The notes under the pieces: generated by a model
What the model was told of the DNA's origin: nothing
The model's database searches: none
Seen by the model: only the letters and a program-made list of their open reading frames with translations
Shown here: piece after piece, positions 24,328 through 33,249 of the stretch
Position numbering within the stretch: the stretch's first letter is position 1
Layout: every line of letters starts with the position of its first letter
Program-made: the position numbers and the translations under genes
Assembly (NCBI GenBank): GCA_964611585.1
Contig: CAZTAK010000011.1
Span: 1 to 57,196, forward strand
Length of the DNA stretch: 57,196 bases
Reading direction: 5' to 3'
Origin: CAZTAK01 sp964611585
Lineage (GTDB): Bacteria; Pseudomonadota; Alphaproteobacteria; SHVP01

Positions 24328-25773
24328 TTAATCCGCAGCGGACAGGCTGGCGGGCTCACCTCCGGCCGCCGCCACAGGCGGGCGCCGGCGGCGGTGGCGA
24401 ATTAAGAGCACGCCCAGCAGCACTACTGCGATCGGCGCCAGCGCAAAAATCCCGGCGACTCCCGAAACCGCCGCGACGACGGTCGAGACCGAGACGCCGC
24501 CGCCGAGACCGGCAATGTTGGCGATGAGACCGGCAATGGCGGCAGCGATGGCGAAGCCAAGCGAGCGCACGGTATGGATCGAGGAGGCCGTGATGCTCTC
24601 TTCCCCAGGCGTCGCAAGGAGTATTGTCCAACTCATCAGGTGCGCCATGGCAAAACCGACACCCATGCCCACTAGGACCGTTAAGGCGATGAGGACGCCG
24701 ATGCTGGCGGAGCCGATACTCACGGCAATGCCGGCCAGACCGCAAACGGTCAGCGCCGGACCGCCGACCATGGCGATGCGCTCGGCGCGGCCCTTGAGAT
24801 TGGCCGTAATGAAAGCCGTACTCGACCAACCGAGCGACAGCGTGGCACCGAGGTAGCCCGCGACCAGCGGCGACAACCCGTGAATGGCCTGGAAGGCGAG
24901 CGGCATGAAGAGGCCGAGCGAGATCGGCGCCATGGAGATCAGGAGTAGCGCCCAGTATGCCGTTCCCACAGGCCCAGCGAGCGAAAACGGACGCGAAGGG
25001 AAGACGTGGTTGTCCGCACGTCTGTCCAGGCGGATGGTCAACCAGATGAGACCGATCCCGCTCCCCAGGGCCAGTAGCCGCAGAAGCAGCGTTTCAACGT
25101 TTCCTGTGATGCCGATGGCGAGAACTCCGGCGCCGAGGAGGGCGACCCGCCAAATCGGAAACGTTGCCAAGCGCCGATCGTCGGCAGCGCGGACGTCCGG
25201 TATGACGCGCCAGGCTGTAATGGTGAACCAGAGTATCACCGGGACCGCAAACCAGAAGGCACCGCGCCACCAGCCGAGTTCGGCGAAGACGCCACCCACC
25301 AGGGGCCCGGCCAGCGCCGAGGCGGCCCACACGCCCGCGACCATCGCGAACATGCGTGCCCTCAGTTCTGGTGGGAATAAGTCGCCGATGAGGGCGATGT
25401 TCTGGGCCACGATCATACCCACGCCAAGACCCTGAACGAGTCGTCCCGCAAGAAGAACCGGCATGGTGGGGGCACTGCCGCTGATCAGGGTGCCGATGAG
25501 GAAAATGAGCGCTGCGGCGACATAGCCGCGGCGTGACCCGAAGATCAGCTTTACGGGCCCGCCGCTCGCCGCGCCGACGATCGACATGGTCAGGTAGAGC
25601 GTGACCACCCAGGTATAGAACTCGGACCCGCCGATGTCGGCCACCACCGAAGGCATCACGGTGGAGACGACAAACGCGTCCATGGCGTTCAGCGCCATGC
25701 CGAGCGCGAGCGCAATTGTGTAGACGCCGAGGCCTCCCCGGAACAGGTCCGCCCAGCGGGCCGGAGTTGTCAT
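24328..25773 (-). CDS. MFS transporter (multidrug exporter-like)
   Basis: A 481-residue integral membrane protein of the major facilitator superfamily with about 12-14 hydrophobic helices. An early segment NAMDAFVVSTVMPSVVADIG resembles motif D1 of DHA2-type drug exporters; the loop 2-3 motif A is the degenerate KLIFGSRRGYV; RLVQGLGVGMIVAQ is the motif B arginine region. ATG 25773 begins the protein; an upstream GTG/ATG frame to 25839 has no family likeness. It is single, with no adjacent regulator or membrane-fusion partner, so the substrate is not predictable. Confidence 0.85.
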   Translation of the reverse strand: MTTPARWADLFRGGLGVYTIALALGMALNAMDAFVVSTVMPSVVADIGGSEFYTWVVTLYLTMSIVGAASGGPVKLIFGSRRGYVAAALIFLIGTLISGSAPTMPVLLAGRLVQGLGVGMIVAQNIALIGDLFPPELRARMFAMVAGVWAASALAGPLVGGVFAELGWWRGAFWFAVPVILWFTITAWRVIPDVRAADDRRLATFPIWRVALLGAGVLAIGITGNVETLLLRLLALGSGIGLIWLTIRLDRRADNHVFPSRPFSLAGPVGTAYWALLLISMAPISLGLFMPLAFQAIHGLSPLVAGYLGATLSLGWSSTAFITANLKGRAERIAMVGGPALTVCGLAGIAVSIGSASIGVLIALTVLVGMGVGFAMAHLMSWTILLATPGEESITASSIHTVRSLGFAIAAAIAGLIANIAGLGGGVSVSTVVAAVSGVAGIFALAPIAVVLLGVLLIRHRRRRPPVAAAGGEPASLSAAD

Positions 25774-25854
25774 AACGAGCCTCGGTAGGATCAGGTGTCC
25801 GGCATTATGGGCGCTGCCAGGGGATGCTGCCAACCGCACGCAGGCATCGCACGC

Positions 25855-27018
25855 CTAAGTTTCTTTCTTAAACGGGGAATAGGAATCGAGGGCGTCGATG
25901 TCGCGTGTGACGGCGGCGCGTTCCTCTTCCAGGTATTGGGCCACTGCATTCCGGAATCCCTCGTCACGAATCCAGTGGGCGGAATAGGTGTGGACCGGCA
26001 GATACCCCCGGCTCAGTTTATGGGGTCCCTGGGCGCCGGCCTCGACCCGCTCGAGTCCCTGGTCGATGGCGTATTCGATGGCGCGGTAATAGCAGATTTC
26101 GAAGTGCAGAAACGGGTGGTCTTCGGCGCACCCCCAGTAGCGGCCGTACAGCGTGTCGCTGCCCCGGAAATTGAGCGCGCCGGCGATATAGCGCCCGGCC
26201 CGTTTGGCCAGCACCAGGACGATGCTGTCGGCCATAGTTTCGCTGACGATCGAAAAGAACTTCCGCGTCAGGTACGGCCGGCCCCATTTGCGGCTGCCGG
26301 TATCCATGTAGAACGCGAAAAAGGTATCCCAGTGCTGTTCGCGCAGATCGGCGCCCGACACGACCACGATATTGATACCCTCGGCATTGGCGTCGCGCCG
26401 CTCGCGCCGGACCGCCTTGCGTTTGCGCGACGACAACGCGCCGAGAAAGTCATCAAACGATCCGTAGCCGTCGTTCAGCCAGTGGAACTGTTCGCCCGTC
26501 CGCATCAGGAAACCGGCTTCGCCCAAGCGCTTCCATTCGCCCTCGCTGGGAAAATTGACATTGAGGGACGAAAGATCCAGCCGTTTCGCCACCTCGAGAC
26601 CGCCGGCGATCAAATTCGATTCGATGAGTGCGCGGTCCTGGTCCGGCCGTACCAGAAGACGCGGCCCCGTCACCGGTGTAAACGGCACTGCGATCAGAAG
26701 TTTGGGATAGAATCTGCCGCCTGCTTGCTCGTAGGCGTGCGCCCAGTTGTGATCGAACACATATTCGCCCTGGGAATGGCCCTTGACGTACATCGGCGCG
26801 ACGCCCACCGGCGCCCCCGCGTCGTCCTCGATCAGCAGGTGATAGGGCCCCCAACCGGTCTCGGCGGTGGCCGAACCGCTTATTTCCAGCGCGTCGAGGA
26901 ATTCGTGCCGGACGAACGGGTTTTCGGATCCGGCACAAGCGTTCCATCCGGCGGCATTGATTGCCGCCATCGATCCGACGGCCTTGATGGTTACCGGTAT
27001 CGGTTCGACGTCATCCAC
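25855..27018 (-). CDS. GNAT-like acetyltransferase (COG3146/DUF482 family)
   Basis: A 387-residue cytoplasmic protein of the peptidogalycan-type GNAT family. Characteristic stretches are NPFVRHEFLDALEISGSA near the N-terminus, KRKAVRRERRDANAEGI in the middle, and ADSIVLVLAKRAGRYIAGAL then GRYWGCAEDHPFLHFEICYY. Start is GTG 27018. It is last of a minus-strand run DUF454, RidA, this gene, with 36 bp separating it from RidA. The substrate is unknown; family members resemble Fem/GNAT aminoacyl or acyl transferases. Confidence 0.85.
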   Translation of the reverse strand: MDDVEPIPVTIKAVGSMAAINAAGWNACAGSENPFVRHEFLDALEISGSATAETGWGPYHLLIEDDAGAPVGVAPMYVKGHSQGEYVFDHNWAHAYEQAGGRFYPKLLIAVPFTPVTGPRLLVRPDQDRALIESNLIAGGLEVAKRLDLSSLNVNFPSEGEWKRLGEAGFLMRTGEQFHWLNDGYGSFDDFLGALSSRKRKAVRRERRDANAEGINIVVVSGADLREQHWDTFFAFYMDTGSRKWGRPYLTRKFFSIVSETMADSIVLVLAKRAGRYIAGALNFRGSDTLYGRYWGCAEDHPFLHFEICYYRAIEYAIDQGLERVEAGAQGPHKLSRGYLPVHTYSAHWIRDEGFRNAVAQYLEEERAAVTRDIDALDSYSPFKKET

Positions 27019-27054
27019 CGCGCGGCATCTCCGGCTGCGGTCGCGTTTTGCCCG

Positions 27055-27522
27055 TCATTCGATCTCAAAGACCGCGTCCACCTCGACCGACGCGCCCAGC
27101 GGCAGCGAACTGGCGCCGACGGCGAAGCGCGCGTGCCTTCCCGCATCACCAAACACTGCGACCATCAGGTCGGAGGCGCCGTTGACTACTTTGGGCTGCT
27201 CGTTGAACCCGGCGCCGCAGTTCACGAATCCGCCCAATTTGATGCAGCGGACCACGCGGTCGAGGTTGCCCTCGCACGCGGCCTGGAGCTGGGCAATCAG
27301 ATTTACCGCACACAGCCGCGCCGAGTCCTGCGCATCCTCGAGGGACACATCCGCGCCGACCGTTCCCTGGTGATGCAGCGTGCCGTCGATCAGAGCCACT
27401 TGCCCGGACAGGAATACCAGGTTTCCGGTTCTGACCCAGGGCACATAATTGCCTTGCGGCGGCGGTGCCTTGGGCAGCGAGATTCCCAGTTCGTCGAGTT
27501 TGGCGTCGATGGTAGCGGGCAT
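27055..27522 (-). CDS. RidA family protein (YjgF/UK114)
   Basis: A 155-residue RidA-like protein of the longer subgroup found in proteobacteria. It has the GNYVPWVRTGNLVFLSGQVA start and a C-terminal ARFAVGASSLPLGASVEVDA. Classic RidA deaminates reactive 2-aminoacrylate using an Arg in a conserved segment near the C-terminus; here the corresponding segment reads RHARFAVG. The ORF extends upstream to 27675, but ATG 27522 gives the family N-terminus. It probably limits imine/enamine damage; partner pathway unclear. Confidence 0.88.
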   Translation of the reverse strand: MPATIDAKLDELGISLPKAPPPQGNYVPWVRTGNLVFLSGQVALIDGTLHHQGTVGADVSLEDAQDSARLCAVNLIAQLQAACEGNLDRVVRCIKLGGFVNCGAGFNEQPKVVNGASDLMVAVFGDAGRHARFAVGASSLPLGASVEVDAVFEIE

Positions 27523-27610
27523 TCTTCCCCCTGACTGTTCGCGTGGGCGCCCCTCTGCGGGAGCGGCGAATATTAGCCCGGCGTCGCAGGGCCCCGCCAG
27601 CGCCGCGAAT

Positions 27611-27964
27611 TCAGGTGCGGACAGTACTCGGGCGCGACAGGATGAACGCGGCAATCGGGGTGAGCAAAGCGGCAACGATCGCCGGCGTTATCCAGGAATT
27701 GGCCCCAAACAGCGCCAGAATAACGACGCTAGCCGCCATTGAGGATACAGCCATCACTTTTGCGCGCGTCGAAATGACCCGATGGGCGCGCCACGCGCGT
27801 ACCGTCCGGCCAAACCGCGGGTGAGTCTCGATCCAGGTTTGGAACCGCGGCGAGGCGCTCGAAAAGGCCCACACCGCGATCAGCAGGAATATCGTAGTCG
27901 GCATCAGCGGGAGGAAGGCGCCGACAATGCCGAGCCCCACCATGGTCCAACCGATGCCGAGCAA
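27611..27964 (-). CDS. DUF454 (YbaN-like) inner-membrane protein
   Basis: The 117-residue protein has the DUF454 signature GLGIVGAFLPLMPTTIFLLI then AVWAFSSASPRFQTWIETHP, with about three membrane helices. No ATG sits at the expected start: a TTG at 27964 begins the listed frame. An ATG-started frame upstream (MSATKSEPEF, 28040) is one frame away and ends inside. The sequence between them reads coding-like in both, so either TTG is used or a frame error separates a short leader from the core. Function is unknown. Confidence 0.78.
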   Translation of the reverse strand: MLGIGWTMVGLGIVGAFLPLMPTTIFLLIAVWAFSSASPRFQTWIETHPRFGRTVRAWRAHRVISTRAKVMAVSSMAASVVILALFGANSWITPAIVAALLTPIAAFILSRPSTVRT

Positions 27965-28217
27965 GACGTATCGCGCCGCGCCTGATGGCCTGCCGGCCTT
28001 TGACCGGGGCGAACTCGGGCTCGCTTTTGGTCGCGCTCATTCGGGGGGACCCTATCGGATAGCTGTATATGGGCCGTAAAGACCCTGCGAGGGCCAGGGT
28101 TTGGCCGGTTCTGGGCCTTGGCCAGGGGCGGCCTTATATAACTGCTGTGCGCCCCCGCCGCCAGTCACGGGGCGATTGGACCCCGGCACCGGCCGGAACC
28201 TGCTGCGCGGAGCAAGA

Positions 28218-28514
28218 ATGCTCGACAAAACAACCATAGGCATCGCCGAATGGCTGGTGTCTGAAGGCCTCCAGGGTCCCAGCGAGGCCGAGTTGCTGCG
28301 CGGGTTTTGCGAGCGTTTGGTCGCCGCCGGGGTGCCGCTGACCCGCGGCAACGTCGCCCAGCGCGTCGTCATTTCTTCGGCGTTCTACCAGTCCGCGGGG
28401 CAGTGCTCCGAGCGCATCGTTTCTCTCGGCCGCTATGCCCTGCGGGGCGTTCGCCAGCCGCAAGAATTGTACACCCTGCTGCCGAACGATCTCCTCGAAA
28501 CTGCCACCGGTTAA
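28218..28514 (+). pseudogene. Adenylate cyclase remnant: N- and C-termini with catalytic domain deleted
   Basis: The 98-residue ORF starts like the N-terminal region of a large class of proteobacterial adenylate/guanylate cyclases (IAEWLVSEGLQGPSEAELLR, GFCERLVAAGVPL). It then jumps to the far C-terminal end of the cyclase domain (CSERIVSLGRYALRGVRQPQ, ELYTLLP). The junction falls near residue 46, around 28350. The metal-binding aspartates and the whole catalytic core are missing, so it cannot make cAMP. Internal deletion during decay is likeliest; expression as a small protein cannot be excluded because the frame is preserved through to the stop. Confidence 0.65.
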
Positions 28515-28517
28515 GCC

Positions 28518-29558
28518 GTGACCGCCTCATCGGACGACCGGATCCCGGCCGATCTGGGTCTGGCGGCAGTGGCGGAATGGGCGCCGCACGAACGCTGCTG
28601 GATGGCGTGGCCGTGCCGCGAGTCCTTGTGGGGCAAGCGAACCGGCGCGGCGCGCTCGGCGATTGCCGAACTTGCGCGGACCATCGCCCGGTACGAGCCG
28701 GTCGTCGTTCTGGCGAACGAAGCCCACGTCGCCGATGCCTCGATCCGCTGCGGGCCCGGAGTCGAGGTGCTGCCGATTGCAATCGACGATTCGTGGCCCC
28801 GCGATACCGGGCCGGTCTTTCTCGCGGGCAAACGAGGACGCGCGGGTGCCGTCTTCCGCTTCAACGGCTGGGGCGGAATTCACATCCCCTACCAGGACGA
28901 CGCGCAACTCGCCCAACGCATGCTGGAGCGCCTGTCTTTGGCCGCGTATTCGGTACCGCTCGTGCTCGAAGGCGGCGCGCTTGACGGCGATGGCGAAGGC
29001 ACGATCTTGGTGACGGAGTCCTGCGCGCTTGACCCCAACCGTAATCCCGGTGCTTCACGCGAAATCGTCGAGGAGGGTCTGCGGCATTATCTGGGTGCCG
29101 GTGCGGTGATCTGGCTCGAGGGCGGATTGGAACACGACGAAACTGGCGGCCATGCAGACAACGTGGCGCGGTTCGTCGCCCCGGGGCGCGTCGCCGCCCT
29201 CGACCCGGGCGCTCCGGGCGAACCCAACCATGATCCGCTTGCCGCCAACCTCGCAATCTTGCTCACAACCAAGGACGCGCAGTTGCGCGGCCTCGAGATT
29301 GTTACGGTGCCCCAGCCCGCACCCCGGCGCCTTGACGGACGGCTCCTGTGTCAGTCCTATCTCAACTTCTGTATTGCCAATGGCGCCGTCATCGTGCCGG
29401 TCTTCGACGATGGCGCCGACGGCGAGGCGCTCCGAATCCTCGCCGCCTGTTTCCCGGGCCGGCGGGTGGAGCCGTTTGCGGCCGCCGATATTGTCTTTGG
29501 CGGCGGCGGCATCCATTGTGCGACCCTGAATGAACCTGCGAAGCTGGACGAAACTTAA
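28518..29558 (+). CDS. aguA: Agmatine deiminase
   Basis: A 346-residue guanidino-group-modifying enzyme hydrolysing agmatine to N-carbamoylputrescine and ammonia. It has DDSWPRDTGPVF for substrate Asp contacts, the catalytic His in EHDETGGHADNVARF, and nucleophile Cys334 in GGGGIHCATLNEP. Start is GTG 28518, three bases after the stop of the cyclase remnant. The next gene, aguB, starts three bases past its TAA stop and takes the product, so this is a two-gene putrescine operon using the agmatine route. Confidence 0.96.
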   Translation: MTASSDDRIPADLGLAAVAEWAPHERCWMAWPCRESLWGKRTGAARSAIAELARTIARYEPVVVLANEAHVADASIRCGPGVEVLPIAIDDSWPRDTGPVFLAGKRGRAGAVFRFNGWGGIHIPYQDDAQLAQRMLERLSLAAYSVPLVLEGGALDGDGEGTILVTESCALDPNRNPGASREIVEEGLRHYLGAGAVIWLEGGLEHDETGGHADNVARFVAPGRVAALDPGAPGEPNHDPLAANLAILLTTKDAQLRGLEIVTVPQPAPRRLDGRLLCQSYLNFCIANGAVIVPVFDDGADGEALRILAACFPGRRVEPFAAADIVFGGGGIHCATLNEPAKLDET

Positions 29559-29561
29559 ATC

Positions 29562-30401
29562 ATGCGCGCAGTCACAATCGCGATCACGCAGTTCGCCTGC
29601 GGTTCCGACGCCGCAGCGAATCTCGACCGGGCAGAGGGCCTGGTGCGCGGGGCCGCGGCGGCGGGCGCGAATATCGTGGTTCTTCAGGAACTGTTCGAGA
29701 CCGTCTATTTCTGTCGCGAACCGGATGAGGACCATTTCCGTCTCGCCCGTCCTGCCGCGGGGCACCCGGTCGTCGCCCGCTTTGCCGCGCTCGCTAAGGA
29801 ACTCGACATCGTGGTGCCGGTGCCGTTCTTCGAAAAAGGCGAGGACGGGGATTGCTTCAATTCCGTCGCCGTGATCGATGCCGGCGGCCGCGAACTCGGC
29901 ATCTACCGCAAGACCCACATTCCCAACGGCGATGGATACCGCGAGAAATTCTATTTTCGCGCCGGGGCCGAAGCGCCACGCGCGTGGGACACCAAATTCG
30001 GACGCCTCGGCGTGGCGATCTGCTGGGATCAGTGGTTTCCGGAAGTGGCGCGCTTGATGATGCTGGCGGGTGCCGAATTGCTGATCTATCCGTCGGCGAT
30101 CGGATCGGAACCAGCCGACCCCGGTTACGATTCAAAACCCGCCTGGCGCCATGCGATGCAGGGACATGCGGCCGCTAACGTNNNNNNNNNNNNNNNNNNN
30201 NNNNNNNNNNNNNNNNNNNNNNNNNNNNNNNNNNNNNNNNNNNNNNNNNNNNNNNNNNNNNNNNNNNNNNNNNNNNNNNNNTACGGCGGCTCGTTCGTGT
30301 GCGATCCGCAAGGGACGATCGCCGCAGACGCGGGTGTGGGCGAAGGCTATTCCCTGGCGACGTTCGATCTCGACGCGATCGCGCGCCAGCGCGAAAACTA
30401 G
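29562..30401 (+). CDS. aguB: N-carbamoylputrescine amidase, with assembly gap and premature TAG
   Basis: A nitrilase-fold amidase making putrescine, CO2 and ammonia from N-carbamoylputrescine. Glu in VVLQELFE, Lys in IYRKTHIPNGDG and nucleophile Cys in AICWDQWFPE form the catalytic triad. A 100-N gap (30182-30281) hides roughly 30 residues. The frame stops at TAG 30399-30401 after ARQREN, but the same frame continues HVFRGRRPALYGLLTAGG to TAG 30471-30473, matching the usual C-terminus. In relatives a Trp (TGG) often follows the REN position, so a TGG to TAG change or a base error is likely. The 24-residue tail loss may impair assembly. Confidence 0.85.
   Translation: MRAVTIAITQFACGSDAAANLDRAEGLVRGAAAAGANIVVLQELFETVYFCREPDEDHFRLARPAAGHPVVARFAALAKELDIVVPVPFFEKGEDGDCFNSVAVIDAGGRELGIYRKTHIPNGDGYREKFYFRAGAEAPRAWDTKFGRLGVAICWDQWFPEVARLMMLAGAELLIYPSAIGSEPADPGYDSKPAWRHAMQGHAAANXXXXXXXXXXXXXXXXXXXXXXXXXXXXXXXXXXYGGSFVCDPQGTIAADAGVGEGYSLATFDLDAIARQREN
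30182..30281. other. Assembly gap of 100 Ns inside aguB
   Basis: Exactly 100 Ns, a standard scaffold-gap length, interrupts aguB between HAAAN and YGGSF. Related amidases have about 28-32 residues at this place, so the true gap is probably close to 90 bases. Frame across the gap is not proven. Confidence 0.95.
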
Positions 30402-30469
30402 CACGTGTTTCGCGGTCGCCGCCCCGCCCTCTACGGACTGCTGACGGCCGGCGGGCCGAAACCGCGGAA

Positions 30470-31165
30470 CTAGTTCAGTTTTGAGTACGCGGGCTCGCGC
30501 GAAATCTTTTGGCGCCGTCCCTTATCGAGATACATCGCAGAGTCGGCGCGCCGCATGAGCGCCTTGGGGTCGGTGCCCGACACGTAGGGGGCGATCCCCA
30601 GGTTGGCCGAAATCGGAATCCTGATCCGCCCCTGCGACAGGTGGGTCTCGTTGAGTGCGGATTGCAGCTTGCGCGCCAGCCGGGTGCCCTGTGCGGCGGT
30701 GGTCTGCACGAACAGGATGGCGAACTCGTCGCCGCCAATGCGCGCGACCATGTCTCTCTGGCGCACATTCTGGATAATCGTCTGGGCAACGAGACGCAGC
30801 AATTCATCGCCGCATTCGTGGCCGAGATCGTCGTTTACCGGTTTGAAATTGTCGAGGTCGATATAGCCGAGCACGCCCGCCTCGTCATACCGTTCGGCGG
30901 CGGCCGTAATCCGGCGCAGCTGATCGACGAAACCGCGGCGGTTCATCAGGCCAGTCAGGGAATCGGTCAGTGCCAGCGATTCGAGACGCAGAATCTCCGC
31001 GTTCTTTTGCGTTATGGTTTGCTCCGCTTCGGCGATGCGGTTGAACGCACGGATCAAGGTCCGCAGCATGTGCGACTTGCCAGATTTGAGCTCTTCGGCG
31101 AGGTTCGGGGCCGCGTCGGCATAGGGCGAAGCGCCGGTAATCGCGGCGATCGGTGAAGGGGCCAT
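30470..31165 (-). CDS. Diguanylate cyclase (GGDEF domain)
   Basis: A 231-residue cytoplasmic protein with a short helical N-terminus (RIAEAEQTITQKNAEILRLE, coiled-coil-like) and a C-terminal GGDEF domain. The active site is RIGGDEFAI, and the product-inhibition site RxxD (RQRD) lies five residues before GGDEF, so it should be an active, feedback-controlled c-di-GMP synthase. No sensory domain is seen; the coiled coil may mediate dimerisation. Its stop codon (30470-30472) shares the palindrome CTAG with the outer stop of aguB on the other strand. Confidence 0.92.
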   Translation of the reverse strand: MAPSPIAAITGASPYADAAPNLAEELKSGKSHMLRTLIRAFNRIAEAEQTITQKNAEILRLESLALTDSLTGLMNRRGFVDQLRRITAAAERYDEAGVLGYIDLDNFKPVNDDLGHECGDELLRLVAQTIIQNVRQRDMVARIGGDEFAILFVQTTAAQGTRLARKLQSALNETHLSQGRIRIPISANLGIAPYVSGTDPKALMRRADSAMYLDKGRRQKISREPAYSKLN

Positions 31166-31382
31166 CGGGAATTCCTGACTCTGACAAACGGGACCAGGTT
31201 CTGACTCGCAAGACGAATGCCAGAAATTAAATGTTTAATAACAATGAGTTATGAAGCGGCTTAGTGCCGAAAAGCGGCAAGAACTGCCGCCTTGGCGGCT
31301 CCGCCGGTCGCCACCCGCCGCCGCGCTGCCAGCGCAATCGGTGCTATAACACCGCCTCCGGTTTTCCCGAGCCAACCAAGTG

Positions 31383-32171
31383 ATGCGAGCTTTCCTGATT
31401 TTTCTGGCGATCGCCCTGACCGCGCCTCTGGCGGCGGCGGCACAGTCCGGCGGCGCGTTGCAGCCGCACCTTGCGGTGTACGAACTGTCGTTGTCGGGAA
31501 CGCGCGCCGGTAGCAACATCGTAGCTGCCAAGGGACGGCTGGTCATGGAGATCACGGATTCTTGCGACGGGTACGCCCAGGCGCAACGCATGTTGCTGCG
31601 ACTCGTCGATAGCCAGGGTCAGGAAATACTATCCGATTCGAATTACACGACTTGGGAATCGCGGGACGGAACGCTGATCCGGTTCAACAGCAAGAACGAG
31701 ATCAACGGCCAGATCCAGGACGCGTTTGCCGGGCGGGCGACGCTCGAAGGCGCCGGCCAGCCCGGGACCATCACCTTCTCAAAGCCCGACGTCGAAGATA
31801 TTGACCTTGAGGCCGGGACGATCTTCCCGATCGAACACTACGTCCATCTGATCGAAGCGGCGCGGGCCGGCCAGGAGCGACTCTCGCGCCGCGTCTATGA
31901 CGGCTCGGGCCCTGAGGGGATATTCGATACTCTCGCCGTCCTTTCGGCGCTGGAATCGGAAGACGGCGAGCATGAACTTCTGAACGGGTTGGAATCCTGG
32001 CGCGTACGCCTCGCTTTCTATGCCCCTGGCGACGAGGCGGTCTTGCCCGAGTACGAAGTCGGATTTCGGCTCTACCGCAACGGCGTCGCCAGTGAAGTGT
32101 CGCTCGACTATGGCGACTTCAGACTCGAAGCCGTCCTGTCGCGGCTTGAATTCACGGATTCCGGTTGCTAA
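31383..32171 (+). CDS. eipB: Cell-envelope integrity protein EipB (DUF1849)
   Basis: A 262-residue periplasmic protein of the alphaproteobacterial DUF1849 family, shown in Brucella to support envelope integrity. The signal peptide is FLIFLAIALTAPLAAAAQ. The family core follows: HLAVYELSLSGTRAGSNI, and NYTTWESRDGTLIRF. Brucella EipB is held by a conserved disulfide; here Cys61 (ITDSCDGY) and the C-terminal residue Cys262 are placed to form it. ATG 31383 chosen; a GTG immediately before it is an alternative. The last 20 bases overlap the convergent ROK kinase gene. Confidence 0.9.
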   Translation: MRAFLIFLAIALTAPLAAAAQSGGALQPHLAVYELSLSGTRAGSNIVAAKGRLVMEITDSCDGYAQAQRMLLRLVDSQGQEILSDSNYTTWESRDGTLIRFNSKNEINGQIQDAFAGRATLEGAGQPGTITFSKPDVEDIDLEAGTIFPIEHYVHLIEAARAGQERLSRRVYDGSGPEGIFDTLAVLSALESEDGEHELLNGLESWRVRLAFYAPGDEAVLPEYEVGFRLYRNGVASEVSLDYGDFRLEAVLSRLEFTDSGC

Positions 32172-33114
32172 GGGTGTTCTCGTCGGCAACCGGCCATAGG
32201 CGGGCCGCCCCGCGCACGCCGCTGGCATCGCCATGCGCCGCCGCGACCAACGGTGTTTCGCATTGATCGGAAAAGACATATGCCAGCCATTGGTGCGGGA
32301 CGGTCTCGTAGAGCTGTTTTATGTTCGAAACGCCACCGCCGAGAACGATGATATCGGGATCGAGCACATTGATTACCGAGGCGAGCACACGGGCCATCCG
32401 GTTTTGATAGCGCGCCAGCGTCGCCAGGGCGTCGGCGCCGCCTGCCTCGGCGGCCGCGGCAATCGACGAGGCCTTGAGATCGAGCCCGGTGCCCTCGCGG
32501 TGGTCGCGTGCCATTCCGGGCCCCGACAGGAACGTCTCGACGCAGCCCCGCAGGCCGCAGTAACACGCCGGACCGGGCGTTTCGTCTGCCGCGGGCCAGG
32601 GTAGCGGGTTGTGGCCCCACTCGCCGGCGATGCCGTGGGCCCCGGTTACGACCGCTCCGTTGACCACGAGGCCGCCGCCGCACCCGGTGCCGACGATGAC
32701 GCCAAAGACAACCCCGTATCCGCGAGCCGCGCCGTCCACGGCCTCGGACAGCACAAAGCAATTGGCGTCGTTGGCAAGCCTGACCGGGCGGCCGATCGCC
32801 TCCGCCAGGTCGCGGTCCAGCGGGCGACCAATGAGGCAGGTCGAATTTGCGTTCCTGACGAGTCCCGTCGCTCGCGACACCGTTCCCGGAATGGCGACTC
32901 CGACGGGGGCGGTGGCGCCGAGCCGGGCATCGGCCTCGGCCACCAACTCGGCCAGGGCCCGGACGGTCCCGTCGTAATCGCTTGCTGGTGTTGGAACCCG
33001 AGCCCGAAGGCGCTCGCCGCCGCCCGGGTCGAGGACGGTGCGTTGGATCTTCGTGCCGCCCAGATCGAGCCCAATTCGCAGGTTCCGGACGCTGATTGGC
33101 GCCGCTACGCTCAC
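32152..33114 (-). CDS. ROK family sugar kinase
   Basis: A 320-residue ROK kinase phosphorylating a hexose (fructose, glucose or N-acetylglucosamine). The N-terminal phosphate loop is IGLDLGGTKIQRTVLD. The substrate Asp is in LANDANCFVLSEA, the second phosphate motif is GVIVGTGCGGGLVVNG, and the Zn site reads GEWGHNPLPWP then CYCGLRGCVETF, all intact. Length is normal. Start is GTG 33114. It is monocistronic and convergent with eipB. I cannot decide the sugar from sequence. Confidence 0.9.
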   Translation of the reverse strand: MSVAAPISVRNLRIGLDLGGTKIQRTVLDPGGGERLRARVPTPASDYDGTVRALAELVAEADARLGATAPVGVAIPGTVSRATGLVRNANSTCLIGRPLDRDLAEAIGRPVRLANDANCFVLSEAVDGAARGYGVVFGVIVGTGCGGGLVVNGAVVTGAHGIAGEWGHNPLPWPAADETPGPACYCGLRGCVETFLSGPGMARDHREGTGLDLKASSIAAAAEAGGADALATLARYQNRMARVLASVINVLDPDIIVLGGGVSNIKQLYETVPHQWLAYVFSDQCETPLVAAAHGDASGVRGAARLWPVADENTLSNRNP

Positions 33115-33249
33115 CCTTGGATAGTCCCGAGTCTGGAGCGTCCGCTACCGCAGTGCAATACTTCGTTAACCGCCGTTTGGCTAGGATAAGTCATTGGTCC
33201 TTGCCGGAATTCTTCTTTGGTATCGTTTCCTTGGCGAGACCCGCGCCAA

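Noticed and set aside
25795..27534. A 579-codon plus-strand open frame antisense to the GNAT-like and RidA genes
   Set aside because: No ribosome site or recognisable domain; the opposite strand encodes clear protein families.
33166..33180. Possible CtrA site upstream of divK (TTAA-N7-TTGG)
   Set aside because: Only one half matches; the second half differs at two of four positions.
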